Assembly (NCBI GenBank): GCA_934446455.1
Contig: CAKSEE010000004.1
Span: 24,157-88,156 of the forward strand
Length of the DNA: 64,000 nucleotides
Reading direction: 5' to 3'
Origin: an uncultured Oscillospiraceae bacterium
GTDB lineage: Bacteria > Bacillota > Clostridia > Oscillospirales > Ruminococcaceae
Shown: in pieces, positions 32,741 through 41,572 of the stretch
Numbering within the stretch: the first letter of the stretch is position 1
Layout: each line of letters opens with the position of its first letter
Translations under genes and position numbers: made by a program
The notes under the pieces: generated by a model
Told to the model about the DNA's origin: nothing
What the model saw: the letters and a program-made list of their open reading frames with translations, nothing else
The model's database searches: none

Positions 32741-32812
32741 AATTCCTTTTTGGAATTATCTTTATTATAATTCTATTTTGGAATTTTGTCAACCCCTTTT
32801 GTAAAATATAAT
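32741..32812. promoter_or_regulatory. Divergent promoters with two palindromic operators
   Basis: The minus promoter has perfect TTGACA (32787-32792) and TATAAT (32764-32769) with 17 bases between. Palindrome B, AATTCTATTTTGGAATT (32769-32785), fills the spacer and palindrome A, AATTCCTTTTTGGAATT (32741-32757), lies over the start region. The plus promoter for the XRE gene has TATAAT at 32807-32812 and a -35 (TTGTCA) overlapping the other -35. The arrangement fits repression by the XRE protein. Confidence 0.75.
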
Positions 32813-32832
32813 AAAGCAAAGGGGGCGATTTT

Positions 32833-33075
32833 GTGAAAACACGCAAAAAAGAGTACGGCGACATGAACATGGTGGGGCGCAGGATAGAGGAGCTGCGGAA
32901 GTCGCGCGGGATAAAGCAGAAGGACTTTATAGCCATGATGCAGTGCGAGGGCTGCGACATAAATCCAACGAGCTACTCGAAGCTCGAGGGGCAGCTGCGC
33001 TCGGCGAATGACAGGGAGCTTTACGTTATCGCACGGATACTTGAAACAACGATAGATTCTCTCTTTGAACAATAA
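32833..33075 (+). CDS. XRE-family helix-turn-helix regulator
   Basis: An 80-residue DNA-binding protein consisting of a single HTH domain. The helix-turn-helix runs through RIEELRKSRGIKQKDFIAMM and TSYSKLEGQLRSANDRELYV, ending with IARILETTIDSLF. The GTG start at 32833 follows AAAGGGGG by seven bases. It is transcribed away from the zinc-ribbon gene and, from the shared operators, is probably its repressor and its own. The target signal is unknown, since there is no sensor domain. Confidence 0.85.
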   Translation: MKTRKKEYGDMNMVGRRIEELRKSRGIKQKDFIAMMQCEGCDINPTSYSKLEGQLRSANDRELYVIARILETTIDSLFEQ

Positions 33076-33077
33076 AA

Positions 33078-33104
33078 CCCCCGCCGAGGCGAGGGATTTT
33101 TTAT
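33078..33104 (+). terminator. Terminator of the XRE gene
   Basis: Hairpin CCCCCGCC/GGCGAGGG followed by ATTTTTTATT. Confidence 0.7.
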
Positions 33105-33129
33105 TGCAGAACCAGAAGTATTTCCTCCG

Positions 33130-33163
33130 GGGTGACGACGCAGCTGTGCCTTTATCGACAGCC
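33130..33163. repeat. Family B repeat, truncated copy
   Basis: GGTGACGACGCAGCTGTGCC followed by TTTATCGACAGCC matches the right-hand end of the family B elements at 24572-24674 and 49045-49215; the left end is missing. Confidence 0.55.
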
Positions 33164-33167
33164 TAAA

Positions 33168-33192
33168 GGGGCGGCATTGATTGCCGCCCCTC
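33168..33192 (-). terminator. Hairpin terminator of the PFOR gene
   Basis: Arms GGGGCGGCA and TGCCGCCCC (33168-33176 with 33182-33190), followed on the minus strand by TTTAGG, a weak T tract. Confidence 0.6.
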
Positions 33193-33212
33193 CTTTATTG
33201 CCTGTGGTGTGA

Positions 33213-36200
33213 TTACTTGTTGAACTCGTCAGCGTACATCTTCTGCATTTCAACAAGGTGGTCGTACTTAGCCTTGGAGTTTGCAACTGCCTTGTCGAAC
33301 AGAACAGTAGCTCTCTCGGGGTTAGCACGCATGAGGGAGTTGTAACGAACCTCTCTCATCATGAATGCCTTGTAGTCGCCTGTCGGTGCCTTGCTGTCGA
33401 GCGAGAACGGGCTCTTGCCCTCGTCTGCAAGCGCAGGATTGAAACGGAACAGGTGCCAGTAACCGGCCTCAACTGCTTCCTTCTCTACCTGCTGAGCGAT
33501 AGTAAGACCGCCCTTGATACCGTGGTTGATGCACGGTGCGTATGCGATGATGAGGGACGGACCGTTGTAAGCCTCTGCCTCTGCGATTGCCTTGAGGCAC
33601 TGGTTGCGGTCTGCACCCATGGAGATCTGTGCAACGTAAACATAGCCGTAGCTCATTGCGATGCCTGCGAGGTCCTTCTTCTTAACGTCCTTACCGCCTG
33701 CTGCGAACTGTGCTACCGCACCAACGTTCGTAGCCTTGGAAGCCTGTCCGCCTGTGTTGGAGTAAACCTCGGTATCGAATACGAGGATATTAACGTTCTT
33801 GCCGGAAGCTATTACGTGGTCAAGTCCGCCGTAGCCGATATCGTATGCCCAGCCGTCGCCGCCGAGAATCCACTGGCTCTTCTTGGAGAGGTAGTTCTTG
33901 AGCTTGAGTACCTCTGCAACAAGCGGCTCGCTTGCGCACTTGCAGCCCTCGAACGCCTCAACGAGGTTCTTGGTTGCTACTGCGTTTGCCTTGCCGTCGT
34001 CAGCGGTCTTGAAGTATTCGTCGATAAGAGCCTTTGCCTTTTCGTGACCCTCAAGAGCAGCTATTTCCTTGAGCTTCTTCTGTGCGCGCGTTCTCAGCGT
34101 ATCCTGTGCAAGGAACATACCAAGACCGAACTCTGCGTTATCCTCGAACAGGGAGTTCGCCCAAGCGGGACCCTTGCCCTCCTTGTTGGTGGTGTACGGA
34201 GTGGACGGCTCGGAACCTGCCCAGATGGACGAGCAGCCTGTTGCATTTGCAATGTACATTCTGTCGCCGAAGAGCTGTGTAACGAGCTTAGCGTAAGGAG
34301 TCTCGCCGCAGCCTGCGCATGCGCCCGAGAATTCGAGCAGCGGCTGCTTGAACTGAGAGCCCTTAACGGTGGTCTCCTTGAACTTCTCGAGAACCTCGGG
34401 CTTGTCGGAAACCTTGGATACAGCGTAGTCGAATACGGGCTGCTGATCCATCTGAGTCTCGATGGGCTTCATAACGAGAGCGTTCTTGCTCTTGTCCTTA
34501 GCGCCTGCGGGGCAGATATTGGCGCAAACGCCGCAGCCCGTGCAGTCGAGAGTGGAAACTGCCATGGTGTACTTCATGCCGGGCAGACCCGTTGCGTCCT
34601 TAATCTTTACGGAAGCGGGAGCGGCAGCAGCCTCAGCCTCTGTCATGATAACAGGGCGGATAACAGCGTGCGGGCATACGAACGAGCACTGGTTGCACTC
34701 GATACAGTTCTCGGGGATCCACTGGGGAACGTCAACCGCGATACCGCGCTTCTCGAATGCAGCGGAGCCCTGCGGGAACGTGCCGTCTGCAATGTCAACG
34801 AAGGTGGAAACGGGAAGCTTGTCGCCGCGCTGTGCGTTTACGGGAACCTGAATGTTGTTTACGAAGTCGATAAGGAACTTGTTGTCGCCCTCGAAGTGCG
34901 GGTGAGTAAGCTCGCCTGTGCAGTTCGCCCACTCAGCGGGAACGTCAACCTTGACTACCTCGCCTGCACCTCTCTCGATAGCAGCGTAGTTCATGTTTAC
35001 GATGTCCTCGCCCTTCTTTGCAAAGGACTTGTAAGCCATCTTCTTCATGTACTCGATAGCCTGGTCAGCGGGGATAATGTTCGCAATGGAGAAGAACGCG
35101 GACTGAAGAACCGTGTTCGTCTTGTTGCCGAGGCCTATCTCCTTGGCTACCTTGATAGCGTTGATGATGTAGAAGTTGATGTTGTTCTTGGCGATGTATG
35201 CCTTAACGGGAGCGGGGAGCTTCTCGCCCAGCTCGTCAACCGTCCACTGGCAGTTCAGCAGGAACGAACCGCCCGGAATAACGTCCTCAACCATATCGTA
35301 CTTGTCGATGTAGGAGGGGTTATGGCAGGCAACGAAGTTCGCCTTGTTGATGAAGTAGGTAGACTTGATCGGGGTCTTACCGAAACGCAGGTGAGAAATG
35401 GTAACGCCGCCCGACTTCTTGGAGTCGTATGCGAAGTAAGCCTGCGCGTACATATCGGTGTGGTCGCCGATTATCTTGATGGAGTTCTTGTTAGCGCCAA
35501 CCGTACCGTCGGAGCCCAGACCCCAGAACTTGCAGCAGGTAGTGCCTGCGGGCGTGGTGTTCGGGTTCTCCTTGATGGGCAGGGAGAGGTTGGTAACATC
35601 GTCCTCAATACCGATGGTGAATACGGGCTTCTCGGTGTTGTTGTAAACTGCGATGATCTGCGCGGGGTTGCAGTCCTTGGAACCGAGACCGTAGCGGCCG
35701 GTGTATACGGGAACGTCCTGGAACTTGTTCTCCTTCTTGAGAGCTGCAACTACGTCGAGGTAGAGCGGCTCGCCGAGAGAACCGGGCTCCTTGGTTCTGT
35801 CGAGAACGGAGATCTTCTTTACTGTAGCGGGGATAGCGTCAACGAACGCGGAGGATACGAACGGTCTGTAAAGTCTTACCTTAACAAGGCCTACCTTAGC
35901 GCCGTTTGCGTTCATGTAGTCGATGGTCTCCTCGATAGTGTCGCATACAGAACCCATAGCAACGATAACCTGCTCAGCGTCGGGCGCGCCGTAGTAGTTG
36001 AACAGCTTGTAGTCCGTGCCGATCTCTGCGTTTACCTTGTCCATGTACTCGGTAACGACAGCGGGGATATTGTTGTAGTAGGTGTTGCAAGCCTCGCGAG
36101 CCTGGAAGAAGATGTCGGGGTTCTGCGCGGTGCCGTGCAGAACGGGCTTCTCAGGATTGAGCGCTCTGTCGCGGAACGCCTGAACAGCATCCATATCAAC

Positions 36201-36782
36201 CATCTTAGCGAGGGTGTCGTAGTCCCATACCTCGATCTTCTGTATCTCGTGAGAGGTACGGAAGCCGTCGAAGAAGTGCAGGAACGGAACTCTGCCCTTG
36301 ATAGTGGACAGGTGAGCTACAGCGCCGAGGTCCATAACCTCCTGAGGGTTAGTGGAGCAGAGCATAGCGTAGCCCGTCTGACGACATGCATAGATATCGC
36401 TGTGGTCGCCGAAAATGGAAAGCGCGTGGGAAGCAACGGCTCTCGCGGATACGTGGATAACGGAGGGCAGCAGCTCGCCTGCGATCTTGTACATATTGGG
36501 TATCATCAGCAGAAGGCCCTGCGAAGCGGTGTATGTAGTGGTCAGTGCGCCTGCGGAAAGAGAACCGTGAACCGCACCCGCTGCACCTGCCTCGGACTGC
36601 ATTTCAACGACCTTTACCTGCTCGCCGAAAATATTCTTTCTTCCTGCTGTGGACCAGGAGTCTGTAACCTCCGCCATAACGGAAGAGGGGGTGATGGGGT
36701 AAATAGCGGCTAAGTCAGTGAACGCATAGGACACATGACCTGCGGCGTTATTGCCGTCCATCGTTAGCTTTTGTCTTGCCAT
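33213..36782 (-). CDS. nifJ: Pyruvate:ferredoxin oxidoreductase, single chain
   Basis: An 1189-residue enzyme that splits pyruvate with CoA into acetyl-CoA and CO2 and reduces ferredoxin, the central step of clostridial fermentation. Domain order: the pyrimidine-binding domain (MDGNNAAGHVSYAF, YPITPSSVMAE), domain II, the gamma domain (WGLGSDGTVGANKNSIKII near 440), a ferredoxin-type domain (CIECNQCSFVCPHAVIRP and CTGCGVCANICPAG near 680-750), and the TPP domain with CAGCGETPYAKL, GCSSIWAGSEPSTPY and GDGWAYDIGYGGLDHV. The start is ATG 36782 with AAGGAGG nine bases upstream. Monocistronic. The antisense frame of similar length is a shadow. Confidence 0.97.
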   Translation of the reverse strand: MARQKLTMDGNNAAGHVSYAFTDLAAIYPITPSSVMAEVTDSWSTAGRKNIFGEQVKVVEMQSEAGAAGAVHGSLSAGALTTTYTASQGLLLMIPNMYKIAGELLPSVIHVSARAVASHALSIFGDHSDIYACRQTGYAMLCSTNPQEVMDLGAVAHLSTIKGRVPFLHFFDGFRTSHEIQKIEVWDYDTLAKMVDMDAVQAFRDRALNPEKPVLHGTAQNPDIFFQAREACNTYYNNIPAVVTEYMDKVNAEIGTDYKLFNYYGAPDAEQVIVAMGSVCDTIEETIDYMNANGAKVGLVKVRLYRPFVSSAFVDAIPATVKKISVLDRTKEPGSLGEPLYLDVVAALKKENKFQDVPVYTGRYGLGSKDCNPAQIIAVYNNTEKPVFTIGIEDDVTNLSLPIKENPNTTPAGTTCCKFWGLGSDGTVGANKNSIKIIGDHTDMYAQAYFAYDSKKSGGVTISHLRFGKTPIKSTYFINKANFVACHNPSYIDKYDMVEDVIPGGSFLLNCQWTVDELGEKLPAPVKAYIAKNNINFYIINAIKVAKEIGLGNKTNTVLQSAFFSIANIIPADQAIEYMKKMAYKSFAKKGEDIVNMNYAAIERGAGEVVKVDVPAEWANCTGELTHPHFEGDNKFLIDFVNNIQVPVNAQRGDKLPVSTFVDIADGTFPQGSAAFEKRGIAVDVPQWIPENCIECNQCSFVCPHAVIRPVIMTEAEAAAAPASVKIKDATGLPGMKYTMAVSTLDCTGCGVCANICPAGAKDKSKNALVMKPIETQMDQQPVFDYAVSKVSDKPEVLEKFKETTVKGSQFKQPLLEFSGACAGCGETPYAKLVTQLFGDRMYIANATGCSSIWAGSEPSTPYTTNKEGKGPAWANSLFEDNAEFGLGMFLAQDTLRTRAQKKLKEIAALEGHEKAKALIDEYFKTADDGKANAVATKNLVEAFEGCKCASEPLVAEVLKLKNYLSKKSQWILGGDGWAYDIGYGGLDHVIASGKNVNILVFDTEVYSNTGGQASKATNVGAVAQFAAGGKDVKKKDLAGIAMSYGYVYVAQISMGADRNQCLKAIAEAEAYNGPSLIIAYAPCINHGIKGGLTIAQQVEKEAVEAGYWHLFRFNPALADEGKSPFSLDSKAPTGDYKAFMMREVRYNSLMRANPERATVLFDKAVANSKAKYDHLVEMQKMYADEFNK

Positions 36783-36850
36783 TGGTTTTATCCTCCTTAA
36801 TTTTACCAAGCCTTGCCGACGGTTTCGCGGCAGACTTTTCTGCACTTTAT

Positions 36851-36879
36851 ATTGTACCACATTCTTTCGGTTTTGTAAA
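36851..36879 (-). promoter_or_regulatory. Promoter of the PFOR gene
   Basis: Minus-strand TTTACA and TACAAT with 17 bases between, plus TGG before the -10 (extended -10). Confidence 0.75.
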
Positions 36880-36957
36880 TAGCCAAACGCGCCTTTTTTC
36901 CGATTTTTTTAGGACAAAGATAATTTTTTCACAATCGTGTCGCAGATACATTTGCGC

Positions 36958-36990
36958 GCAAAAATCCCGCAGCGTTTCATCTGCGGGATT
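36958..36990 (-). terminator. Terminator of dapL
   Basis: Arms AATCCCGCAG and CTGCGGGATT (36963-36972 with 36981-36990), followed on the minus strand by TTTTTGCG. Confidence 0.8.
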
Positions 36991-37004
36991 CGCTTGTATT
37001 GACT

Positions 37005-38210
37005 TTACTTTCCGAGAAGCCCCTTGAGCCTCTCCATTGCCTCCTCGGTAGCCTCGTGCGTGCCGAACGCCGTGAGCCTGAACCAGCCCTCGCCGTTCTT
37101 GCCGAAGCCGGCGCCCGGCGTTCCCACTACCTGTATTTCGTTGAGCAGGTAGTCGAAGAAGTCCCAGCTGCCCATGCCGTCGGGGCATTTGAGCCAGATG
37201 TACGGCGAGTTTATGCCGCCCGTGTACTTTATGCCAAGCTCGTCGCAGGTCTTTGCAATAGTGCGCGCGTTCTGCTGGTAGTAGCGGATAGCCTCGCGGG
37301 TCTGCTCCTGTCCGAGCGGGGTGAACACTGCCTCCGCGCCGCGCTGAACGGGGTAGGATACGCCGTTGAACTTGCTGCCCTGACGTCTGCCCCAGATGTC
37401 GGCAAGCTTTACGTCGTTGCCCTCGCTGTCCTTCTGTATGAGCTCCTCGGGCACTACGGTGTAGCCGCAGCGCGTTCCCGTAAAGCCAGCCGTCTTTGAA
37501 AGCGAGCATATCTCAACGGCGCACTTCTTCGCGCCCTCTATGCAGTAAATGCTGCGCGGTATGTCCTTTTCGGTGATGAACGCCTCGTAAGCCGCGTCGA
37601 AGATGATGACCGCATTGTTTTCGAGCGCGTAGTCCACCCATTCCTTAAGCTGCGCCGCGTTGTAAACCGAACCCGTGGGGTTGTTGGGGGAACACAGGTA
37701 GATGAGGTCCGCCTTTATGCTCCTGTCGGGCATTGCCGCAAAGCCGTTCTCCTCGTTGGAGTCAACGAAAACGACGTTGTTGCCGCTCATCACGTTGGAA
37801 TCAACATACACGGGGTAAGCGGGGTCCGTTACGAGTACGGTGTTGCCCGCGCCGAATATGTCGATGATGTTGCCGCAGTCGCTCTTAGCGCCGTCCGAAA
37901 TGCGTATCTCGGCAGGCTTTACGTCCGCGCCGAAGCTTGCGTAGTAGCGCGATACCGCCTCGCGCAGGAAGTCGTAGCCCGCGCCGGAATCCTCGTAGCC
38001 GCGGAACGTTTCCTTAACGCCCATTTCGCGGCACGCCTTTTCCATTGCCTCCACTACAACGGGCGCAAGCGGGCGCGTTACGTCGCCTATGCCCATGCGG
38101 ATAAGCTTGGCGTCGGGGTGCTGTGCGGTGTACGCCTTAAGCCTTTTCGCGATGTCGATGAAAAGGTAGTTCTTTTTAAGCCTGAAAAAATTCTCGTTCA
38201 GCTTTGCCAT
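37005..38210 (-). CDS. dapL: LL-diaminopimelate aminotransferase
   Basis: A 401-codon, PLP-dependent class I/II aminotransferase that converts tetrahydrodipicolinate directly to LL-diaminopimelate, giving lysine and peptidoglycan precursors by the short DapL route. The N-terminus MAKLNENFFRLKKNYLFIDI and GIGDVTRPL are diagnostic for DapL, FRGYEDSGAGYDFLREA follows, SPNNPTGSVY marks the cofactor region, and the PLP-binding Lys is in SLSKTAGFTGTRCGY near residue 240. The start is ATG 38210 (AAAGGA ten bases upstream); the longer frame to 38300 includes the promoter. Monocistronic. Confidence 0.95.
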   Translation of the reverse strand: MAKLNENFFRLKKNYLFIDIAKRLKAYTAQHPDAKLIRMGIGDVTRPLAPVVVEAMEKACREMGVKETFRGYEDSGAGYDFLREAVSRYYASFGADVKPAEIRISDGAKSDCGNIIDIFGAGNTVLVTDPAYPVYVDSNVMSGNNVVFVDSNEENGFAAMPDRSIKADLIYLCSPNNPTGSVYNAAQLKEWVDYALENNAVIIFDAAYEAFITEKDIPRSIYCIEGAKKCAVEICSLSKTAGFTGTRCGYTVVPEELIQKDSEGNDVKLADIWGRRQGSKFNGVSYPVQRGAEAVFTPLGQEQTREAIRYYQQNARTIAKTCDELGIKYTGGINSPYIWLKCPDGMGSWDFFDYLLNEIQVVGTPGAGFGKNGEGWFRLTAFGTHEATEEAMERLKGLLGK

Positions 38211-38267
38211 TTTTCGGTTGTCCTTTCTCCTGTGTGATGTTGGGGCTGATTTTGCTCTCTGAGTATA

Positions 38268-38296
38268 ATTAAAGCACAATCCGCTCCATTTGTCAA
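38268..38296 (-). promoter_or_regulatory. Promoter of dapL
   Basis: Minus-strand TTGACA and TTTAAT with 17 bases between; TGTGC before the -10. Confidence 0.7.
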
Positions 38297-38329
38297 GCAC
38301 TTCAAAAGCAGAACTTGTCAGCCCGCAAT

Positions 38330-39050
38330 CATGATTATCCCCCGCAATTCAGTCAATAATAGAATTATCAAAAAAATTCAAATCCCCACTCAAAACCGCA
38401 CATATATCGCCCCCAGCAAAGGATTTAGCCCTCTGCCCTATCAAGCAACATACCTACAAAGAGCGCCCCACCAACACGACCGCGCTTAAATAGCCGCGGG
38501 GCTTGCCCCTCGCGGCAACAAGAAAAACGGGGAAAGGGGGAGAGAGTTGAGGGGAAGAGGAGCGCGAGGAGAAACCCGACTGGGAGAGGGGGAAGTCCCC
38601 GTTTTTGTCGGATTTTGTTCTTCCCCCTCTCCCAAGAGGGTGTCGCCTCGCAATGCAGGGACATGGCAATGTCAAAAGATGAAGCGGCGATAGCGCAGGC
38701 GCTATATAAGTTAAGCGCCTATCCCCTCGCAGGGGCTTCCCGCCGCGGCAAGCACGGCACGTTGTCCCCCCGCGGGCGCTTCCTCGCTTGCCAAAGCGGC
38801 ACATTGCGCCTTGTTGGCACTTCCCCGCGCAGCAAGCGCGCCAAAACACACGTCGCGCCGTGAACGGCGCTCACACCCCCGCAAGGGCTGCTCCCCCCCG
38901 AGCCACGGCGAAATTCCCGCGCCGAATGCGGCGCCCCCATTCCTTTGCTTCTGTAAAAAATGGTCAACCTTTGCCCCGCTTTTTTGTTCTCTTTTAACAA
39001 AATAGCCCGCTGAAGAAAAAAAATGCGCCCGAGGACTTTATTTTTGACTA
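38330..39050. other. Gene-free, strongly strand-skewed intergenic stretch
   Basis: About 720 bases without a believable gene. 38521-38600 is almost purely purine (G/A blocks), and from 38620 onward the plus strand is C-rich. A perfect 15-base inverted repeat TGGGAGAGGGGGAAG / CTTCCCCCTCTCCCA sits at 38581-38595 and 38620-38634, and a second pair AAAAACGGGGA / TCCCCGTTTTT at 38523-38533 and 38596-38606. Open frames here are low-complexity artefacts. It may be decayed repeat DNA. Confidence 0.6.
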
Positions 39051-39056
39051 AAAGTA

Positions 39057-39065
39057 TGCTATAAT
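39057..39065 (+). promoter_or_regulatory. Extended -10 promoter of murA
   Basis: TGCTATAAT (extended -10) about 160 bases upstream of murA; the -35 is poor (TTTATT at a suitable distance). Confidence 0.5.
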
Positions 39066-39225
39066 ATTCAAGTGTGAGCGCATTTGGCTGCTTTTTCTCG
39101 GATTTTGTGCGGAAAATTCCGCGCCGCTTACGGATTACTAAGCTTTTTTCGGCGGCATTATCGCCGCGTTTACATACTCATATAAAATTGCCTTGCAGCT
39201 TGGCAGGGCAGGGGGAAGTGTTCTT

Positions 39226-40515
39226 TTGGAAAAATACGTTATAAACGGCGGAAAGAAACTCAGCGGCGAGGTGGTTATAAGCGGCGCGAAAAATGCGGTC
39301 GCTGCCATTCTGCCTGCGGTGATACTCGCCGATGAACCTTGCATTATCGAAAATATACCCAACATAAGCGACGTGAACATCACGCTGCAGATTATGAGCG
39401 AGATGGGCGCGAACATCAGATTCCTTGACAAGACAACAGTTGAGATAGACACGCGCGGTCTGCGCGATCTGCCCATTCCCTACGAAAAGGCGAAGCTCAT
39501 GAGAGCCACGACCTACTTTCTGGGCACGCTTCTCGGGCGATTCCATGAGGCGCACGTTTCCATGCCCGGCGGCTGCAACCTCGGCGACAGACCGATAGAC
39601 CAGCACCTCAAGTGCTTCTCGGCGCTCGGCGCGGAGTACACCATTGACGGCGGCATGGTGAACATTCATGCGGACGAGCTTGTGGGGACGCAGATATTCT
39701 TTGACAAGAACTCCGTGGGAGCGACTATAAACGGCATTATGGCGGCGGTAAAGGCGAACGGCCTTACCGTTATAGAAAACGCCGCGAAAGAGCCGCACGT
39801 TGTGGATCTCGCCAACTGCCTTAATTCCATGGGCGCGGAAATCCTCGGCGCAGGCACGGACGTTATCAAGATACGCGGCGTGAAGTACCTGCACGGCACG
39901 ACCTACAGCGTTATCCCCGACCAGATAGAGGCGGGAACGTTTATGGCTATTGCCGCGGCGACCCGCAGCGATCTCCTTATAAAGAACGTTATTCCAAAGC
40001 ACCTTGAGCCGATAACCAACAAGCTCGTGAAGATAGGCGTAACCGTTGAGCAGTTTGACGACGCCGTGCGCGTTATAGGCGCGGAAGGCTACACGGGTAC
40101 GACTATAAAAACCCAGCCGCACCCCGGCTTCCCGACGGATATGCAGCCGCAGATGGCTGCCGTGCTTACCTGCGCAAAGGGCGCAAGCATGGTGACTGAG
40201 AGTATCTTCGACAACCGCTTCAGGTATGTTGACGAGCTGCGCCGCATGGGCGCAAACATCTCCGTTGAGGGCAGAGTTGCCGTTATCGAGGGCGTTGAAC
40301 GCCTTAAGGGCGCGCCCGTAAAAGCTACCGACCTGCGCGCGGGCGCTGCGCTTATCGTGGCGGGGCTCGGCGCGGAGGGCGTCACCGAGATTTACGACAT
40401 CTACCACGTTGAGCGCGGTTATGAGAACATGGAGGTAAAGCTCCGCAGCCTTGGCGCTGATATCCGCAAGGTTGACGAGCCCGAGCCTGCCGAAGCGCTC
40501 CCAAAGGCGCAGTAA
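39226..40515 (+). CDS. murA: UDP-N-acetylglucosamine 1-carboxyvinyltransferase
   Basis: A 429-residue EPSP-synthase-fold enzyme that transfers enolpyruvate from PEP to UDP-GlcNAc, the first committed step of peptidoglycan synthesis and target of fosfomycin. SGAKNAVAAILPAVILADEP is the N-terminal signature, the active-site loop is MPGGCNLGDRPIDQHLK near residue 117 with the fosfomycin-reactive Cys present, and PDQIEAGTFM, PHPGFPTDMQPQ and the C-terminal RAGAALIVAGLGAEG follow. The start is probably TTG 39226 (LEKYVINGG), with GGGGGAAG upstream; no ATG fits. Confidence 0.95.
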   Translation: MEKYVINGGKKLSGEVVISGAKNAVAAILPAVILADEPCIIENIPNISDVNITLQIMSEMGANIRFLDKTTVEIDTRGLRDLPIPYEKAKLMRATTYFLGTLLGRFHEAHVSMPGGCNLGDRPIDQHLKCFSALGAEYTIDGGMVNIHADELVGTQIFFDKNSVGATINGIMAAVKANGLTVIENAAKEPHVVDLANCLNSMGAEILGAGTDVIKIRGVKYLHGTTYSVIPDQIEAGTFMAIAAATRSDLLIKNVIPKHLEPITNKLVKIGVTVEQFDDAVRVIGAEGYTGTTIKTQPHPGFPTDMQPQMAAVLTCAKGASMVTESIFDNRFRYVDELRRMGANISVEGRVAVIEGVERLKGAPVKATDLRAGAALIVAGLGAEGVTEIYDIYHVERGYENMEVKLRSLGADIRKVDEPEPAEALPKAQ

Positions 40516-40531
40516 GTAAAGCGCAGGAATA

Positions 40532-40568
40532 ACGAGCGGCTGCGGCGTGTGCCGTTCCGCTCGTTTTT
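40532..40568 (+). terminator. Terminator of murA
   Basis: Arms ACGAGCGG and CCGCTCGT (40532-40539 with 40557-40564), followed by TTTTTG. Confidence 0.75.
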
Positions 40569-40586
40569 GTTTCAGAAAGGCTTAGC

Positions 40587-41375
40587 ATGAGATTGTACCC
40601 TATTTGCTCGTCAAGCGAGGGGAACTCGCTGTTTATCGGCACGCGCGGTCACGGTATCCTCGTTGACGCGGGCTGCTCGTTCAGGGCGCTGAAAAACGCG
40701 CTCTCCCTTATAGAAACGGATATGGGCGAGATAGAAGCGGTGTTCATAACGCACGAGCATTCCGACCATATAAAGGGGCTTGAGCAAATCATCAAGCACA
40801 CCAATATCCCCGTGTTTGCAACGGCGGGAACGGCGCAGCAGCTGGTTTCTTCGGGAAAGATACCCGCAGACACGCGGATATTCGACATAAACAAGGAGGA
40901 CTATGTGAGCGCCGATTTCCGCGTGAGCGCGTTCCGCACCTCGCACGACGCCGCGCAGAGCGTGGGCTATGCCGTTACATACATGGGCAGACGCGTGGGC
41001 GTCTGCACGGACACGGGCGTTGTTACGCCCGAGGCGGAAGCCGCGCTTATCGGCTGCGAGGCGGTGCTGCTTGAAAGCAACCACGACGTGGATATGCTGC
41101 GCCGCAACCTGCGCTACGGCTTTGAGCTTAAAAAGCGCATTTTAAGCGACAAGGGGCACCTCTCCAACGAAGCTGCCGCGCGCTTTGCCGAAAAGCTTGT
41201 GAGGAACGGCACGCGCCACATTATTTTAGGACACCTGAGCCGCGAAAACAACACCCCCGACACCGCCCTTTCCTGCACGCGCAGCCACCTTGAAAAGTGC
41301 GGCTTCATTGAGGAGCGCGACTACACGATAAGCGCAGCACCGCCCTCTACCGAAGGGCAGTTCACCGCGCTGTAA
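40587..41375 (+). CDS. YycJ/WalJ-type metallo-beta-lactamase-fold hydrolase
   Basis: A 262-residue metal-dependent hydrolase. The metal ligands are in THEHSDHIKGL near residue 54, with later ligands in FRTSHDAAQSVGY, CTDTG and ILGHLSRENNTP. The pattern, starting with CSSSEGNSLFIGTRGHGILV, is that of YycJ (WalJ), linked in Firmicutes to coordination of cell-wall and replication processes and possibly acting on nucleic acid. It follows murA after a terminator; its own promoter is not obvious, so read-through may supply it. Confidence 0.9.
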   Translation: MRLYPICSSSEGNSLFIGTRGHGILVDAGCSFRALKNALSLIETDMGEIEAVFITHEHSDHIKGLEQIIKHTNIPVFATAGTAQQLVSSGKIPADTRIFDINKEDYVSADFRVSAFRTSHDAAQSVGYAVTYMGRRVGVCTDTGVVTPEAEAALIGCEAVLLESNHDVDMLRRNLRYGFELKKRILSDKGHLSNEAAARFAEKLVRNGTRHIILGHLSRENNTPDTALSCTRSHLEKCGFIEERDYTISAAPPSTEGQFTAL

Positions 41376-41425
41376 CATAATAAGGGCTACACCGCATAAA
41401 GATTATGCGCAGATTGCGCAGACAG

Positions 41426-41505
41426 ATTTTTCGTCAGATTGTACAATGAGGACGACGCAAGGCTGTATGCCTTGCTAGGACGAATTGTGCAAGATTACGA
41501 AAAAT
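41426..41505. repeat. Family C palindromic element, copy 1
   Basis: An 80-base near-palindrome with 22-base imperfect arms: ATTTTTCGTCAGATTGTACA at the left and, on the other strand, ATTTTTCGTAATCTTGCACA. The centre is GACGCAAGGCTGTATGCCTT, which on the opposite strand recurs in the element at 59097-59255. No coding capacity. Confidence 0.6.
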
Positions 41506-41572
41506 ATGCAAGCAAGATGTGTATAAAACTTAAAGGTGGTCTTTGTGCGGTGTTGCCTAAGGAGAACGCAGC

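Noticed and set aside
33258-36713. 1151-codon plus-strand frame antisense to PFOR
   Set aside because: The length is striking, but the minus frame is an unmistakable PFOR with every domain motif, so the antisense frame is a composition effect.
38425-39005. Several 60-130 codon frames in the skewed intergenic region
   Set aside because: They are low-complexity (Pro/Arg/Leu-rich), overlap in many frames, and lack ribosome sites.
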